Source of the DNA: DASVHS01 sp035468985
GTDB taxonomy: Bacteria > Acidobacteriota > Thermoanaerobaculia > Gp7-AA8
Assembly: GCA_035468985.1 (NCBI GenBank)
Contig: DATISF010000038.1
Location: forward strand, 163,775 to 227,774
DNA: 64,000 nt
Direction: 5' to 3'
Shown here: positions 9,046 through 17,932 of the stretch, one piece after another
Layout of the letters: each line of letters opens with the position of its first letter
How positions within the stretch are numbered: position 1 is the first letter of the stretch
Notes under the pieces: generated by a model
What the model was told of the DNA's origin: nothing
The model's database searches: none
Seen by the model: the letters and a program-made list of their open reading frames with translations, nothing else
Made by a program: the position numbers and the translations under genes

Positions 9046-9957
9046 ATGTATCGCGTCGTTTTCGCCGCCGCGGCGGCGTACAACATCGTCTTCGGGCTGT
9101 GGGCGGCGCTGTTCCCGCGCGCGTTCTTCACGATGTTCCATCTCGATGCGCCACGGTATCCGGCGATCTGGGCGTGTCTGGGCATGGTCGTCGGCCTGTA
9201 CGGCGTCGGCTACGCGTACGCGGCGTGGCGTCCCGAGCGCGGCGCGCCGTTCATCGCCATCGGACTGGCCGGAAAGATCCTCGGGCCGATCGGCTGGGTG
9301 ATGGCGGTGCACTCCGGCGAGCTTCCGTTCCGCACGTTTCCGCTGCTCGTGTTCGACGATCTGATGTGGTGGCTGCCGTTCGCGATGTTTCTGCTCGATC
9401 GCACGGCGATCGTCGATTTTCTGAAACGGACGGCTCCGTACTGGTGCGCGACGTTCCACACGATCGCCGCGATCGGCGCGGTCATCCTCCTGCGCGAAGG
9501 TCCGGCGCGGTGGGAAATGTGGCGTGCGGGCTGGCTTCTCTGGATGCTCAGCGCGGTATCGCTTCTCGGCTTTTATGCATGCTGGGGAGCGCGGGCAGCA
9601 CGCACCCTCGCCATGATCGGGTTCGCGATCGCGGCCGCGGGGCTCTTCTGCGACTTTGCCGGCGAGTCGATTCTCATCGCCTGGCTCCCGCGTGCCGAAG
9701 ACCCGCTCTACAGGATCGCCGCGCTCCTGAGCGCCGGCGCCGGCAACGGCCTGTACACAATCGGCGGAATCGTTCTTACGATTGCCTCACCGCTCCCCGC
9801 ACTCCTGCGCGCCTGGGCGTGGGTGATATGGGCAGCGGGGATTTCCATGACCCTGCTCACAATCGCTGACAGCGCAACGGGTATCGTGATCGCCAGCATC
9901 GTGCTCATGGTTCTGTTCGTGCCGTGGGTCGTGCTCGTGGGAGTGAAGCTCCGGTGA
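9046..9957 (+). CDS. Multi-pass membrane protein, unknown function
   Basis: 303 residues, almost entirely hydrophobic with about eight to nine predicted membrane segments (for example 'VVFAAAAAYNIVFGLWAALF' and 'IVIASIVLMVLFVPWVVLVG'). There are no charged catalytic motifs and no known family is recognised with confidence. It starts 16 nt after the hairpin repeat. Its stop codon overlaps the GTG start of the next gene (GTGA), suggesting co-translation with the NAD(P)-binding protein downstream. Confidence 0.75.
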   Translation: MYRVVFAAAAAYNIVFGLWAALFPRAFFTMFHLDAPRYPAIWACLGMVVGLYGVGYAYAAWRPERGAPFIAIGLAGKILGPIGWVMAVHSGELPFRTFPLLVFDDLMWWLPFAMFLLDRTAIVDFLKRTAPYWCATFHTIAAIGAVILLREGPARWEMWRAGWLLWMLSAVSLLGFYACWGARAARTLAMIGFAIAAAGLFCDFAGESILIAWLPRAEDPLYRIAALLSAGAGNGLYTIGGIVLTIASPLPALLRAWAWVIWAAGISMTLLTIADSATGIVIASIVLMVLFVPWVVLVGVKLR

Positions 9958-10901
9958 AGCGCGTCGTCGTTCTGGGTGGCTCGGGATTTTTCGGCGGGCT
10001 GATCGCGGAGCAGCTTCGCGCGGCCGGCGTCACTCCGCTCCTCGCCTCCCGCTCGCGCGGCGATCTGCGCGTCGACGCGAATAATCCCGCCGATCTCCGC
10101 GCAAACCTCAAGACGCGCGATCTCGTCATCGATGCCGCCGGCCCGTTTCAGAACCGCACGCCTGCTCTGATCGAGGCGGCGCGCACCGTCGGCTTCGACA
10201 TCATCGACTTGTCCGACAGTCCGGACTACACGTCGATGATCTACGAGAACGAGGTGCCGATCGGTGCGGCCGGCATACGCGTTCTCACCGCCTGCAGCGC
10301 GCTCTCCACCGTGAGCGCGCTCATCCTGGCGATGAGCGGAGTCGAAGAGCCGCGCCGCCTGACCGCCTATCTCGTCCCGGCGAGCCGCTACACGGCGAGT
10401 CGAGGCACGACCGAGTCGATGCTGGGGTCATTCATCGGCGAGCAGCGCTCCATTGATTTTCCGCAGCCGCTGGGCAGGCGATCCGGCATCACCGTGAAAA
10501 GCGTCGACGCCGTGACACTCCCGCGAAAGTTCTGGTTCCTGCGCACGGCCGAGTTCGTGATCGACACGCAGATTCCATTGATGAACACGATGCTGCGTTC
10601 GCCGCTATTGCGCCGTCTGGCCACAACGTACGAGAAGAACGCGCTCGATCTCATTCATCGCGTCGGGCCGGCAGAGGGACTTCTCGCGTACGAGATCGTC
10701 TCGACGAACGCACGCAAATTCGCGATCTTCACCGGCGGGAAGACGCATCTCATCGCCGTGCTTCCGGCTGTGCAGGCCGCGCTGGCGATCATGGGCGGCC
10801 GCTTCGCGCATCGCGGAGTCGTTCCGCCGACCGACCACGTCGTGCAGGCGGAGTTCCTCGAAGCGGTGAAGCGCGAGGGGATCACGCTCACGGTTTCGTG
10901 A
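9954..10901 (+). CDS. Saccharopine dehydrogenase-like NAD(P)-binding protein
   Basis: 315 residues from a GTG at 9954 that overlaps the upstream stop. The N-terminus is a Rossmann fold: 'RVVVLGGSGFFGGLIAEQL' (GGSGFFG dinucleotide loop), then 'TRDLVIDAAGPFQ', the typical 'AGPF' motif of saccharopine-dehydrogenase-like reductases. The C-terminal half has the mixed alpha/beta dimerisation/substrate domain of that group. Substrate is unknown; lipid-linked and trans-acting enoyl reductases are known relatives. The gene ends in a 14-nt overlap with the convergent SnoaL-like gene. Confidence 0.8.
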   Translation: MKRVVVLGGSGFFGGLIAEQLRAAGVTPLLASRSRGDLRVDANNPADLRANLKTRDLVIDAAGPFQNRTPALIEAARTVGFDIIDLSDSPDYTSMIYENEVPIGAAGIRVLTACSALSTVSALILAMSGVEEPRRLTAYLVPASRYTASRGTTESMLGSFIGEQRSIDFPQPLGRRSGITVKSVDAVTLPRKFWFLRTAEFVIDTQIPLMNTMLRSPLLRRLATTYEKNALDLIHRVGPAEGLLAYEIVSTNARKFAIFTGGKTHLIAVLPAVQAALAIMGGRFAHRGVVPPTDHVVQAEFLEAVKREGITLTVS

Positions 10902-11316
10902 GCGGGATCTTCACGTCCTTCCCTTCGCGCCGCCAGATCATCGCGCTGATGAACCAGCGGCCGCCGCGGCGAAACAGCTGAATGCTGTTCACGCCGCGGT
11001 TCATCACATCTCCGTTGCGAGAGCGGCGCGTCTCGTACGCGCTCAGCACGTGGGCGATTTCGCCGAACTGCCGCGTGTCGCGCCACAGCTCGCCCTCCCA
11101 GAAGCTGGGCATCTCGCCGGAATCGATCATCCGGTCGAAGTCGACGCGATACGACTTCATGTCGAATTCGAAGATGCCTCCGTCGTTCACGCGGACCAGC
11201 CGCGCGCCCGGCGCGTAAATCGCGTCATTGCGCTTCCAGTCGGGGCGCTGGCCGCGCTCGAAACTGATCGATTCGTACATCTCCTTGATGACTTCGTCGA
11301 TGGTGGCGGCACTCAT
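10888..11316 (-). CDS. SnoaL/NTF2-like protein
   Basis: 142 residues from ATG 11316, which overlaps the stop codon of the upstream lipoprotein gene (ATGA); a longer in-frame extension to 11529 overlaps that gene and is rejected. The N-terminal helix 'TIDEVIKEMYESISF' is followed by an alternating beta pattern and ends in '...VNSIQLFRRGGRWFISAMIW', the usual last strands of the NTF2 cone fold. Such proteins may be small-molecule isomerases or ligand binders. No catalytic residue can be assigned. It is translationally coupled to the LamG-like lipoprotein gene. Confidence 0.7.
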   Translation of the reverse strand: MSAATIDEVIKEMYESISFERGQRPDWKRNDAIYAPGARLVRVNDGGIFEFDMKSYRVDFDRMIDSGEMPSFWEGELWRDTRQFGEIAHVLSAYETRRSRNGDVMNRGVNSIQLFRRGGRWFISAMIWRREGKDVKIPLTKP

Positions 11317-12167
11317 CGCGTGATCGTCACTCCGTATTTTTTCGCCAGGTAGTCTTCGACCTGCACCCGCTCCTGGTCCGTCAGCACGCGAGCGTAGACG
11401 ATGATCTCTGCCAGATCGCCCATCCATGTCTCGTGATACGACGTGCCTGTGCCACCGAGATAGAGATTGGGAAGTGCCTCTTCCCATTCGGCGGGAACTT
11501 TCGTCAGCATTGCTTTGCCATCGACCCATCCGGAGAAATCGGTCTTTGTGTACTGGTCCACCGTGACGTAGTTCTCACCCGCTTTGAGGGTGAAGTAACC
11601 CTCGACGCCTTTGCCCGTGAAGACGGTGTAGTTCTTTTCTTCCCCTCCGCGGTTGTCGATTCCCGCGGCACGGTCGTAGCTGCCGTTGTCGTCGCCATAC
11701 AGCTTGCGCAACGGCGTCTTCTGATCGGTCTTGCTGTTGAACACGGCGATCACCGTCGCCTCGGGCATGCCTGCAGGACTGATGTCGACGTTCGTCATCA
11801 TCATGTTGTCGGTGCCGTCGAAGCGGACCACGGAGTGGCCGTTGATCGCGTTGGCCACGACTTCCGGCTGTTGACCGGGCTTCTCCGCGCTGGCGCTCAC
11901 GTTGGCAACGCCACTGTTGCTCCACGATGCGAGCTTCCCGCCGGCGGCCGGCTTCGCATCGTCCGCGGCGAGCCAGAGAGCGACTCCCGCGGCGGGAATC
12001 GAAGATCCGGCAGGCAGCGTCACAGCCGTTTGTGATCGCGGCGCGGCGGTCGTTGCCGTCGCATGCCTCTCCGTTGCGGCGGGCGGAGGCTGCGGCGCCG
12101 CCGTTTCGGTCTTCTTGCACGACAAAACAAGAGCGAGCAATAGCGTCACTGCAAACATCTTCTTCAT
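11313..12167 (-). CDS. Lipoprotein with LamG/concanavalin A-like domain
   Basis: 284 residues. Signal with lipobox LVLSC (Cys17), then a Pro/Ala/Thr-rich linker to about residue 55. From 'SIPAAGVALWLAADDAKP' to the C-terminus it matches LamG-like jellyroll modules: 'LASWSNSGVANVSASAEKPG', 'VVRFDGTDNMMM', 'LYLGGTGTSYHETWMGDLAEIIVYARVLTDQER'-type ending (quoted in parts). The last segment 'GDLAEIIVY' and 'VEDYLAKKYG' is characteristic. It is probably a surface lipoprotein that binds carbohydrate or protein. It is coupled to the SnoaL-like gene downstream and divergent from the OPT transporter gene. Confidence 0.8.
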   Translation of the reverse strand: MKKMFAVTLLLALVLSCKKTETAAPQPPPAATERHATATTAAPRSQTAVTLPAGSSIPAAGVALWLAADDAKPAAGGKLASWSNSGVANVSASAEKPGQQPEVVANAINGHSVVRFDGTDNMMMTNVDISPAGMPEATVIAVFNSKTDQKTPLRKLYGDDNGSYDRAAGIDNRGGEEKNYTVFTGKGVEGYFTLKAGENYVTVDQYTKTDFSGWVDGKAMLTKVPAEWEEALPNLYLGGTGTSYHETWMGDLAEIIVYARVLTDQERVQVEDYLAKKYGVTITR

Positions 12168-12202
12168 GGACGGGAGATGTTACTCCGATACACTCTCCGC
12201 CG

Positions 12203-14074
12203 ATGGAGCGCCTGCCGCAGTCCGAATCGGTGGTCGAGTTCACCGCGCGCGCAGTCGTCGCCGGCATCTTTTTCGGAATCCTGTTCGGTGCCGCGAACGC
12301 ATACCTCGGGCTGCGCGTGGGACTCACCGTGTCGACATCGATTCCGATCGCGGTACTCACCGTCGCGTTGCTTCGTTTGATGCCACGCAGCCACGACGTG
12401 ATCCTCGAAGCAAATCTCTCGCAGACGATCGGCTCGGCCAGCTCCTCGCTTGCCACCGGCACGATCTTCACGATTCCGGCGCTGTTTCTGTGGGGAATGG
12501 CACCGCCGTTCTGGCAGGTGGCCGTCCTCGCGCTGCTCGGCGGCTTTCTCGGCATCGCGGCGATGGTGCCGCTGCGCCGTCTGCTGATCGTCCGTTCGGC
12601 CGGTGAGTTGCCATATCCCGAAGGAACGGCATGCGCGGAGGTGCTGCGGGCGACGACGACAACGGCGACGGGCGGGAAGTGGATTTTCATCGGACTGGCC
12701 GTCGGCGCGGTCGTGAAGCTCGCTCTCGGATTGATGCCGCTGATTCCCTCGACGCTGGTCGCGCACGTTCCTGTTCTGCCGAAAGCCGACCTCGCGCTCG
12801 AGATCGCGCCGGCCCTGCTCGGCGTCGGCTACATCCTCGGATATCGGACGTCCGCGATCATGGTGTCGGGCAGCCTGATCTCCGCGGTCGTGCTCACGCC
12901 GCTCATCGCCATCTACGGAAGCGGCCCGGTCGCATCGCTGACCGCGGGCCAGATCTGGTCGAAGCACGTGCGCTTCATCGGTGCAGGCGCGGTGGCCGCG
13001 GCCGGAATCGTCGCGGTCGCGCGCGCACTGCCGACGATGTGGAGCTCGTTCAGCGCGGTCGTGAAAGGACTGCGAAGGAGCTCTCTCCCGCCCGGAGAGG
13101 GCATTGGCGCAGCCCCGGGTGAGGGCCGAACGGACAGAGACATTCCCGCATGGATCGTCCCGCTCGTCCCGCTCGCCGTGGTGATCACGCTGGCCGCCGT
13201 TCCGAATCTTTTCGCCGGTCACATGTCCTTCGCCCCACGCCTCATCGCCGCGATCGGCGTGGCGATCTTCGGCATCTGCTTCGTCGTCGTCTCGTCGCGC
13301 ATCGTGGGACTGATCGGCGTCTCTTCCAATCCGACCTCGGCGATGACGCTGGTGACGCTCATCGGTGTCTCCGTGGTGTTCGTCTTCGCGGGATGGACCG
13401 ATCCGTCGGCGCGCGCGGCGGTCCTGACCGTCGGCACGGTCGTCTGCATCGCGGCGTCAAAGGCCGGCGACATCTCCCAGGATTTGAAAACCGGATATCT
13501 CGTCGGCGCGACGCCCGCGCGACAGCAGTTCGGACAGTTCATCGGTGCGGCGTGCGCGTGCTGGGCCATCGCGTTCGTCGTACTGAAGCTCGGGCAAGGC
13601 TACACGTTCGGCTCGACGGAGCTCCCCGCCCCGCAAGCGACGCTGATGAAAACCGTGATCGAAGGGGTGCTCTCCGGTTCGCTGCCTTGGGGCCTGGTCG
13701 GCACCGGCGCGGCGCTCGCGGTCTGCGCGATCATCGCCGGTCTCCCCGGCCTTTCGTTCGCGGTCGGCATCTATCTGCCGCTGTCCACACTCGCGCCGGT
13801 GTATGTCGGCGGCATCATGCGGCGCATCCTCGAGTCGCGGCGGGAGAGGAAAGAGACCGAAAGCGATGCGGGCGTGCTCGCCGCGTCGGGCATGATCGCC
13901 GGCGAAGGATTGGCGGGCGTGCTCATCGCGATTCTCGCCGGCTCCGGCGTCCTTCCGAAAAACCTCAAGCCGTTGATGACGGGCCCGGCCGCGGTGGTCA
14001 TCGGAATTCTGGTCGTGATCGCGGTCTGCGCGCTGCTGTACCGCGCCGGCCGCTCGGTGCCGGCTCGAGAGTGA
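12203..14074 (+). CDS. OPT-family oligopeptide/metal-chelate transporter
   Basis: 623 residues from ATG 12203; upstream in-frame extension overlaps the divergent lipoprotein gene and is rejected. About 14-16 hydrophobic segments. OPT motifs: 'FGAANAYLGLRVGLTVSTS', 'LSQTIGSASSSLATGTIFTIPAL', 'ELPYPEGTACAEVLRA', 'NPTSAMTLVTLIGVS', 'AGDISQDLKTGYLVGATP'. These proteins import oligopeptides or metal-chelates by proton coupling. A hydrophilic loop around residues 293-310 ('SSLPPGEGIGAAPGEGRT') is encoded by a palindromic repeat-like insertion in frame. The stop overlaps the next gene's GTG start. Confidence 0.9.
   Translation: MERLPQSESVVEFTARAVVAGIFFGILFGAANAYLGLRVGLTVSTSIPIAVLTVALLRLMPRSHDVILEANLSQTIGSASSSLATGTIFTIPALFLWGMAPPFWQVAVLALLGGFLGIAAMVPLRRLLIVRSAGELPYPEGTACAEVLRATTTTATGGKWIFIGLAVGAVVKLALGLMPLIPSTLVAHVPVLPKADLALEIAPALLGVGYILGYRTSAIMVSGSLISAVVLTPLIAIYGSGPVASLTAGQIWSKHVRFIGAGAVAAAGIVAVARALPTMWSSFSAVVKGLRRSSLPPGEGIGAAPGEGRTDRDIPAWIVPLVPLAVVITLAAVPNLFAGHMSFAPRLIAAIGVAIFGICFVVVSSRIVGLIGVSSNPTSAMTLVTLIGVSVVFVFAGWTDPSARAAVLTVGTVVCIAASKAGDISQDLKTGYLVGATPARQQFGQFIGAACACWAIAFVVLKLGQGYTFGSTELPAPQATLMKTVIEGVLSGSLPWGLVGTGAALAVCAIIAGLPGLSFAVGIYLPLSTLAPVYVGGIMRRILESRRERKETESDAGVLAASGMIAGEGLAGVLIAILAGSGVLPKNLKPLMTGPAAVVIGILVVIAVCALLYRAGRSVPARE
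13082..13127 (+). repeat. In-frame palindromic repeat inside the OPT transporter gene
   Basis: The stretch contains CTCTCCCGCCCGGAGAGGG followed by CCCCGGGTGAGGG. That is the layout of a hairpin repeat (CTCTCC...GGAGAG) plus a GGGTGAGGG tail which is common between genes in many GC-rich genomes. Here it sits inside a coding region without disturbing the frame and encodes a Gly/Pro/Glu-rich loop of the transporter. Assignment to a repeat family is by pattern only. Confidence 0.5.
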
Positions 14075-14574
14075 AACCGATCGCGGAGACCAGCGGCGAG
14101 CTGGCATGGGTTCAGGCCAGCGCCTGGAAGCGCGACTGCGACCTGCACGACGGGCACGACGTCGTGGCAACGCTGCGCTGGCAAAGCGCGTTTCACGCGA
14201 GCGCGATCGGCGAAACCGCCGGCGGCATCTGGCGGTTCAAGCTGGAAGGATTTCTGTTCCGTCAGTGGATTCACATCGAACAGGAGAGCGGCGGTGACGA
14301 GCGCGCCAACTTCCAGGGAGCGCCGAGCCTCAACGGCGTGCTCGAATACTCCGACGGCCGCGCCTTCTACTGGGACTCGAACTTCTGGCTCACGAAATGG
14401 ATCTGGAGCGACGAGCACGGTTTCGAGCTGATGCGCGTGCAACGCAACCTGTCGCTGAGAACCGAGGGGACCATCACGTTCGATTCGTCGTTCCTGGCCC
14501 AGCGCGAGATCCCGCTGATGACGATCCTCGGCTGGTACGTCATCATGGTTCTCAGCGATCTGCGGCCGGGTTGA
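14071..14574 (+). CDS. Conserved hypothetical protein, beta-rich
   Basis: 167 residues from GTG 14071, overlapping the OPT stop. The chain is dominated by alternating hydrophobic/charged strands with many Trp and Phe ('GGIWRFKLEGFLFRQWIHIEQ', 'LEYSDGRAFYWDSNFWLT', 'MRVQRNLSLRTEGTITF' in part). The pattern is similar to tubby-like/LURP-one beta-barrels. The C-terminus is a hydrophobic helix ('LMTILGWYVIMVLSD'), as in that fold. No signal peptide. The family link is tentative. Coupling to the OPT gene suggests a shared operon. Confidence 0.6.
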   Translation: MKPIAETSGELAWVQASAWKRDCDLHDGHDVVATLRWQSAFHASAIGETAGGIWRFKLEGFLFRQWIHIEQESGGDERANFQGAPSLNGVLEYSDGRAFYWDSNFWLTKWIWSDEHGFELMRVQRNLSLRTEGTITFDSSFLAQREIPLMTILGWYVIMVLSDLRPG

Positions 14575-14586
14575 TAATCGGCAGCA

Positions 14587-15882
14587 ATGCCCCAACTGGT
14601 ATTCCTGTCCCTTTTCCTCGGGCTCGTTGCCGGCGTTCAACAGATCGATCTTCGAGCCGATCCGTCCATCAAGTCGATCCGGATCTCCCTCGGCGCCCGC
14701 GAGCTCGCCACGTTGCAGCGGCCGCCGTGGCACGCGGTTGTCGATTTCGGTGCCGACCTGGTGCCGCGCGAGCTCACGGCGGTCGGCTTCGACTCCGAGG
14801 GGAACGAGGTTGCCCGGACGACGCAGGTGGTGAATCTGAAGCGTCCGCTCGCCGAAGTGGCGATTTCCGTGAAACAGGAGAACGGCGAGCCGGCGGTGGT
14901 GGAGCTCACAGGCCGTCATCTGCAATTCATCCAACCGGATCGCGCGACGGTCCGGGTCGATGACCAGGCGTTGCGCATGGAGGGATTCACCGCGCATCTC
15001 CCGAACCTCGATCCGAAGCGGCCGCACGTGATCTCCGCCGAGATGCGGTTTCAGGACGGCGCTGTGGCACGTCGCGAAGTCGTGCTCACGGGATGGAATT
15101 CGTATCTGGCGGGCAGTGAGATGACGCCGGTCGTCATCACTCGAACATCGGAGAAGAAGGCGGCGGCCCTCGATGGATGTTTCTCGGTCGACCGCACCAA
15201 TCTCAATACGGGAACCGTGGAGAGGACGAATGCGCTCGTCGTATTCGTGAAGGATCCCGATGCCAGCGAAGCGCAAAAGACCCTGAGGCTCAGCGACATG
15301 ATGATGCATGACGGGCTGCGAACGCGCCGCGAGACGACGCTCGATGCGGACAGCACGATTCGCGTGGTCTGGCCGATCACGCAGGAGTTCAAGGAAGGAA
15401 ACGCCGAGTCGGTCCTCTTCGAAAACTCGAACGACCTCGACGCGCTGCACATGCCGGTGTCGACCGTCCTGGCCATGCGATTTCCGGTGCGTCACTTCGA
15501 GGACAAGCCGCGGCAGTTCGCCGACGCCGTCGCGGTCGCCGGGCTGCAGACGATCCTGCCGGCCAGGAGGCGCGCTGTCGTTCTGGTTCTCAGCGACGAA
15601 CCTGACAAGAGCATCTACAAGCCGGCCGTCGTGCGCCGCTATCTGCAATCGATCGGCGTGCCGCTGTTCGTCTGGTCCCTGTCAGGGCCGCGGCCCGATC
15701 TCGCGGACAGCTGGGGTGAGGTCCTCGATGTGTCGCGACATCCGGGACTGCGCGACGCCGTGAGCCGGCTGCGCGAGACGCTCGACAGGCAGTGCCTGGT
15801 GTGGCTGCCGGTGGATGCGCTGACGGCGCTGCGCGTGGAGGCGAAGGCGAGCTGCGGGGTTTCGGTGGTTCCGCGGCCTTAA
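14587..15882 (+). CDS. Secreted protein, VWFA-domain-related
   Basis: 431 residues with an N-terminal hydrophobic signal (MPQLVFLSLFLGLVAG). The layout, with N-terminal beta-sandwich repeats and a C-terminal alpha/beta domain, resembles acidobacterial 'VWFA-related' proteins. In the C-terminal part, 'RAVVLVLSDEPDKSIYKPAVV' (in part) and 'VVRRYLQSIGVPLFVWSL' look like the alternating strands and helices of a von Willebrand A fold. The usual DxSxS metal site is not evident, so metal binding is uncertain. It probably acts in the periplasm or outside the cell. Its last 4 nt overlap the convergent porB gene. Confidence 0.65.
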   Translation: MPQLVFLSLFLGLVAGVQQIDLRADPSIKSIRISLGARELATLQRPPWHAVVDFGADLVPRELTAVGFDSEGNEVARTTQVVNLKRPLAEVAISVKQENGEPAVVELTGRHLQFIQPDRATVRVDDQALRMEGFTAHLPNLDPKRPHVISAEMRFQDGAVARREVVLTGWNSYLAGSEMTPVVITRTSEKKAAALDGCFSVDRTNLNTGTVERTNALVVFVKDPDASEAQKTLRLSDMMMHDGLRTRRETTLDADSTIRVVWPITQEFKEGNAESVLFENSNDLDALHMPVSTVLAMRFPVRHFEDKPRQFADAVAVAGLQTILPARRRAVVLVLSDEPDKSIYKPAVVRRYLQSIGVPLFVWSLSGPRPDLADSWGEVLDVSRHPGLRDAVSRLRETLDRQCLVWLPVDALTALRVEAKASCGVSVVPRP

Positions 15883-16754
15883 ACCGGAAAGCGCTCCGCC
15901 ATCGCGTCGAGAAATCTCCACTGAGCGGCGATCCGGGCCTTCACGGTATCGACATCGGTGTTCGAGTAACGCCGCTGCCGGTTCAGATACTCAGACACGT
16001 CTGTCCCGTCAGGCCGTGCGTTGATGCGATAGCGCTCGCCGTCGAAGACCTCGTAGAGCGGAAACAGCCCGCAGCGAACCGCGTCATCGATCAGGTCGAC
16101 GCTTTCGTCGGGTGACGATTTCCATCCCGTCGGACAGGGCGAGAGCATGACCAGAAAGCGGAAGCCGCGCGTATCGCGCGCGAGGACGAGCTTGCGGAGG
16201 AAGTCGTCGCGATGCGCGATCGACAGCGTTGCCGCGTACGGGATCCGGTGCGCGGCCATGATCGCCATCATGTCCTTCTTGCGCTCCGGCTTCCCTTCCG
16301 GCGTCGTGCTCGTCACCGCTCCTTCCGGCGTGGCGCTGCTGCGCTGGCCGCCGGTGTTGCCGTAGATCTCGTTGTCGTAGCAGATGTAGAGGATGTCTTC
16401 GTTGCGCTCCGCGGCCGCGGAGAGCGTGGCCATGCCGATGTCGTACGTGCCGCCATCCCCCGCCCAGCAGACGGTCGGATGCGATTCGCCGTTCAGGGAC
16501 GCAACGACCGACACGCCCGTGGCATACGCGGCGGCGCTGGCGAATGTCGACGCCAGGGTCGGCACTCCGTACGAGCTCGTCGGAAATGCGCCCGCGGTGA
16601 CGATCGCGCACGCCGCAGGGATCACCAGGTACGGCCGGTTCGTCGCCAGCGCGTCGTCGAGCCACTGCAGCCCGATGGACATGCCGCATCCCGCGCAGTT
16701 CGTATTGCCCGCGCGCAACAGGGCATCGGCGTTCGTAAAAGCGATGGCGCTCAT
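15879..16754 (-). CDS. porB: 2-oxoacid:ferredoxin oxidoreductase, beta subunit (TPP-binding)
   Basis: 291 residues from ATG 16754, preceded by a strong Shine-Dalgarno (GGAGGT) and overlapping the porA stop. The four-Cys [4Fe-4S] set typical of PorB is present: Cys20-x2-Cys23 ('NTNCAGCGMSIG'), a Cys near residue 48 ('IPAACAIV') and 'LSPCPTGW'. The TPP motif 'CWAGDGGTYDIG' followed by 'YDNEIYGNTGGQ' is intact. It binds thiamine diphosphate and an iron-sulfur cluster and, with PorA, converts a 2-oxoacid such as pyruvate plus CoA to acyl-CoA, CO2 and reduced ferredoxin. Pyruvate is the likeliest substrate but is not proven. Confidence 0.93.
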   Translation of the reverse strand: MSAIAFTNADALLRAGNTNCAGCGMSIGLQWLDDALATNRPYLVIPAACAIVTAGAFPTSSYGVPTLASTFASAAAYATGVSVVASLNGESHPTVCWAGDGGTYDIGMATLSAAAERNEDILYICYDNEIYGNTGGQRSSATPEGAVTSTTPEGKPERKKDMMAIMAAHRIPYAATLSIAHRDDFLRKLVLARDTRGFRFLVMLSPCPTGWKSSPDESVDLIDDAVRCGLFPLYEVFDGERYRINARPDGTDVSEYLNRQRRYSNTDVDTVKARIAAQWRFLDAMAERFPV

Positions 16755-17923
16755 ACGCCGACCTCCTTCCAAACCGGCTCTTCCGCCGTCGTTCGCACGG
16801 CGAGATCGTCGGCGATGCCGCCAATGACCTCCGGCGTCACGTCGCCGCCGCCGATTCCGACGATGTAATCCTGCAGCAGGACGCCGGACCGGCCGCGCAG
16901 CGTGGTCGCGACTTCGTTCCAGAAGATTCCTCCCGATCCGGGCGAGTGATTGCGATCGAGCACCCCGACTTTCTTCGCCGGGCCGATGGCCCGCAGCAGC
17001 TCCGCGCGCGGGAAGGGTCGGAATTGCTTGAGGCGGATCATCCCGACGCGCTCACCGCGGGAGCGCCGCTCCCGCACGACGTTGCGCAGCGTTGCGGCCA
17101 TCGTGTTCGTGGCAATCAGCGCGGTCTCCGCATCGCCCGTCTGCTCTTCGGCGAGAGCGCCATCCGGCGTCCGGCCGAAGATCCGCTGGAACTCATCGAT
17201 GGCCTCGCCGAGGACCTCGGGGACGCGTTGCATGGCCTCCTCGATCTCGCGGCGGTGCCGCTCCGTCTCGCGCGGCCAGGTGAGACCGCCGAACGTCGCC
17301 GGGTGCTCGTGCCGCAGCCGCTGCGGGATCGAGCACGGCGGCAGATAGGCATCGACCTTCGCCTGCTCCGGCAAGTCGACGACCATCTGCGTGTGCGAGG
17401 TGAGGAATCCGTCCATGCACACCATGGCCGGCAGCAGCACGCGCGAGTCTTCGGCGATGCGGAATGCGAGAAGGATCGTGTCGACGAGATCCTGATGCGA
17501 CTCCGTGTAGAACTGCAGCCACGGCGCGTCGCGGAGCGCAAGGCTGTCACCCTGATCGACCCAGATGTTCCACGGCGGCCCGAGCGTCCGGTTGACGGCA
17601 ATCAGCACGATCGGAAGCCGGTAGTAGCCGGCGGCGAAAACGTTCTCGGTCATGTAAGCGAGACCGTTCGACGAGCTTGCCGTGAACGCGCGCGCGCCGG
17701 CCATCGACGCTCCGATGCACACGCCCATGGCACTGTGCTCCGATTCGACCGGCACGACGCGCCCCCTGGTGAACGCGATTCCGCGCAGGTATTCGATGAT
17801 CTCGGTCTGCGGCGTGATGGGATACGCCCCTCCGGCACAGCCGCGCGCATCGCGGTTCGCCTCGCCGGCGACAGCGAGCGCGTGTCCCGCCGCGTAGTTG
17901 CCCGTGCATAGCGTTCGTGCCAT
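16751..17923 (-). CDS. porA: 2-oxoacid:ferredoxin oxidoreductase, alpha subunit
   Basis: 390 residues. N-terminal pyrimidine-binding domain with 'GGAYPITPQTEIIEYL' and 'VVPVESEHSAMGVCIGAS'. Central 'TASSSNGLAYMTENVFAAG' and 'NRTLGPPWNIWVDQGDS' match PorA. C-terminal domain II has 'IRLKQFRPFP' and 'VGVLDRNHSPGSGG'. It forms the TPP pocket together with PorB. It lies in the middle of the operon: fusion gene, porA, porB, with a 9-nt gap upstream and a 4-nt overlap downstream, so stoichiometric expression is expected. Confidence 0.93.
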   Translation of the reverse strand: MARTLCTGNYAAGHALAVAGEANRDARGCAGGAYPITPQTEIIEYLRGIAFTRGRVVPVESEHSAMGVCIGASMAGARAFTASSSNGLAYMTENVFAAGYYRLPIVLIAVNRTLGPPWNIWVDQGDSLALRDAPWLQFYTESHQDLVDTILLAFRIAEDSRVLLPAMVCMDGFLTSHTQMVVDLPEQAKVDAYLPPCSIPQRLRHEHPATFGGLTWPRETERHRREIEEAMQRVPEVLGEAIDEFQRIFGRTPDGALAEEQTGDAETALIATNTMAATLRNVVRERRSRGERVGMIRLKQFRPFPRAELLRAIGPAKKVGVLDRNHSPGSGGIFWNEVATTLRGRSGVLLQDYIVGIGGGDVTPEVIGGIADDLAVRTTAEEPVWKEVGV

Positions 17924-17932
17924 TCGTCTCTC

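Noticed and set aside
13771..15648. Long minus-strand open frame of 625 codons
   Set aside because: It lies opposite the OPT, hypothetical and VWFA-like genes and has no recognisable domain; a shadow.
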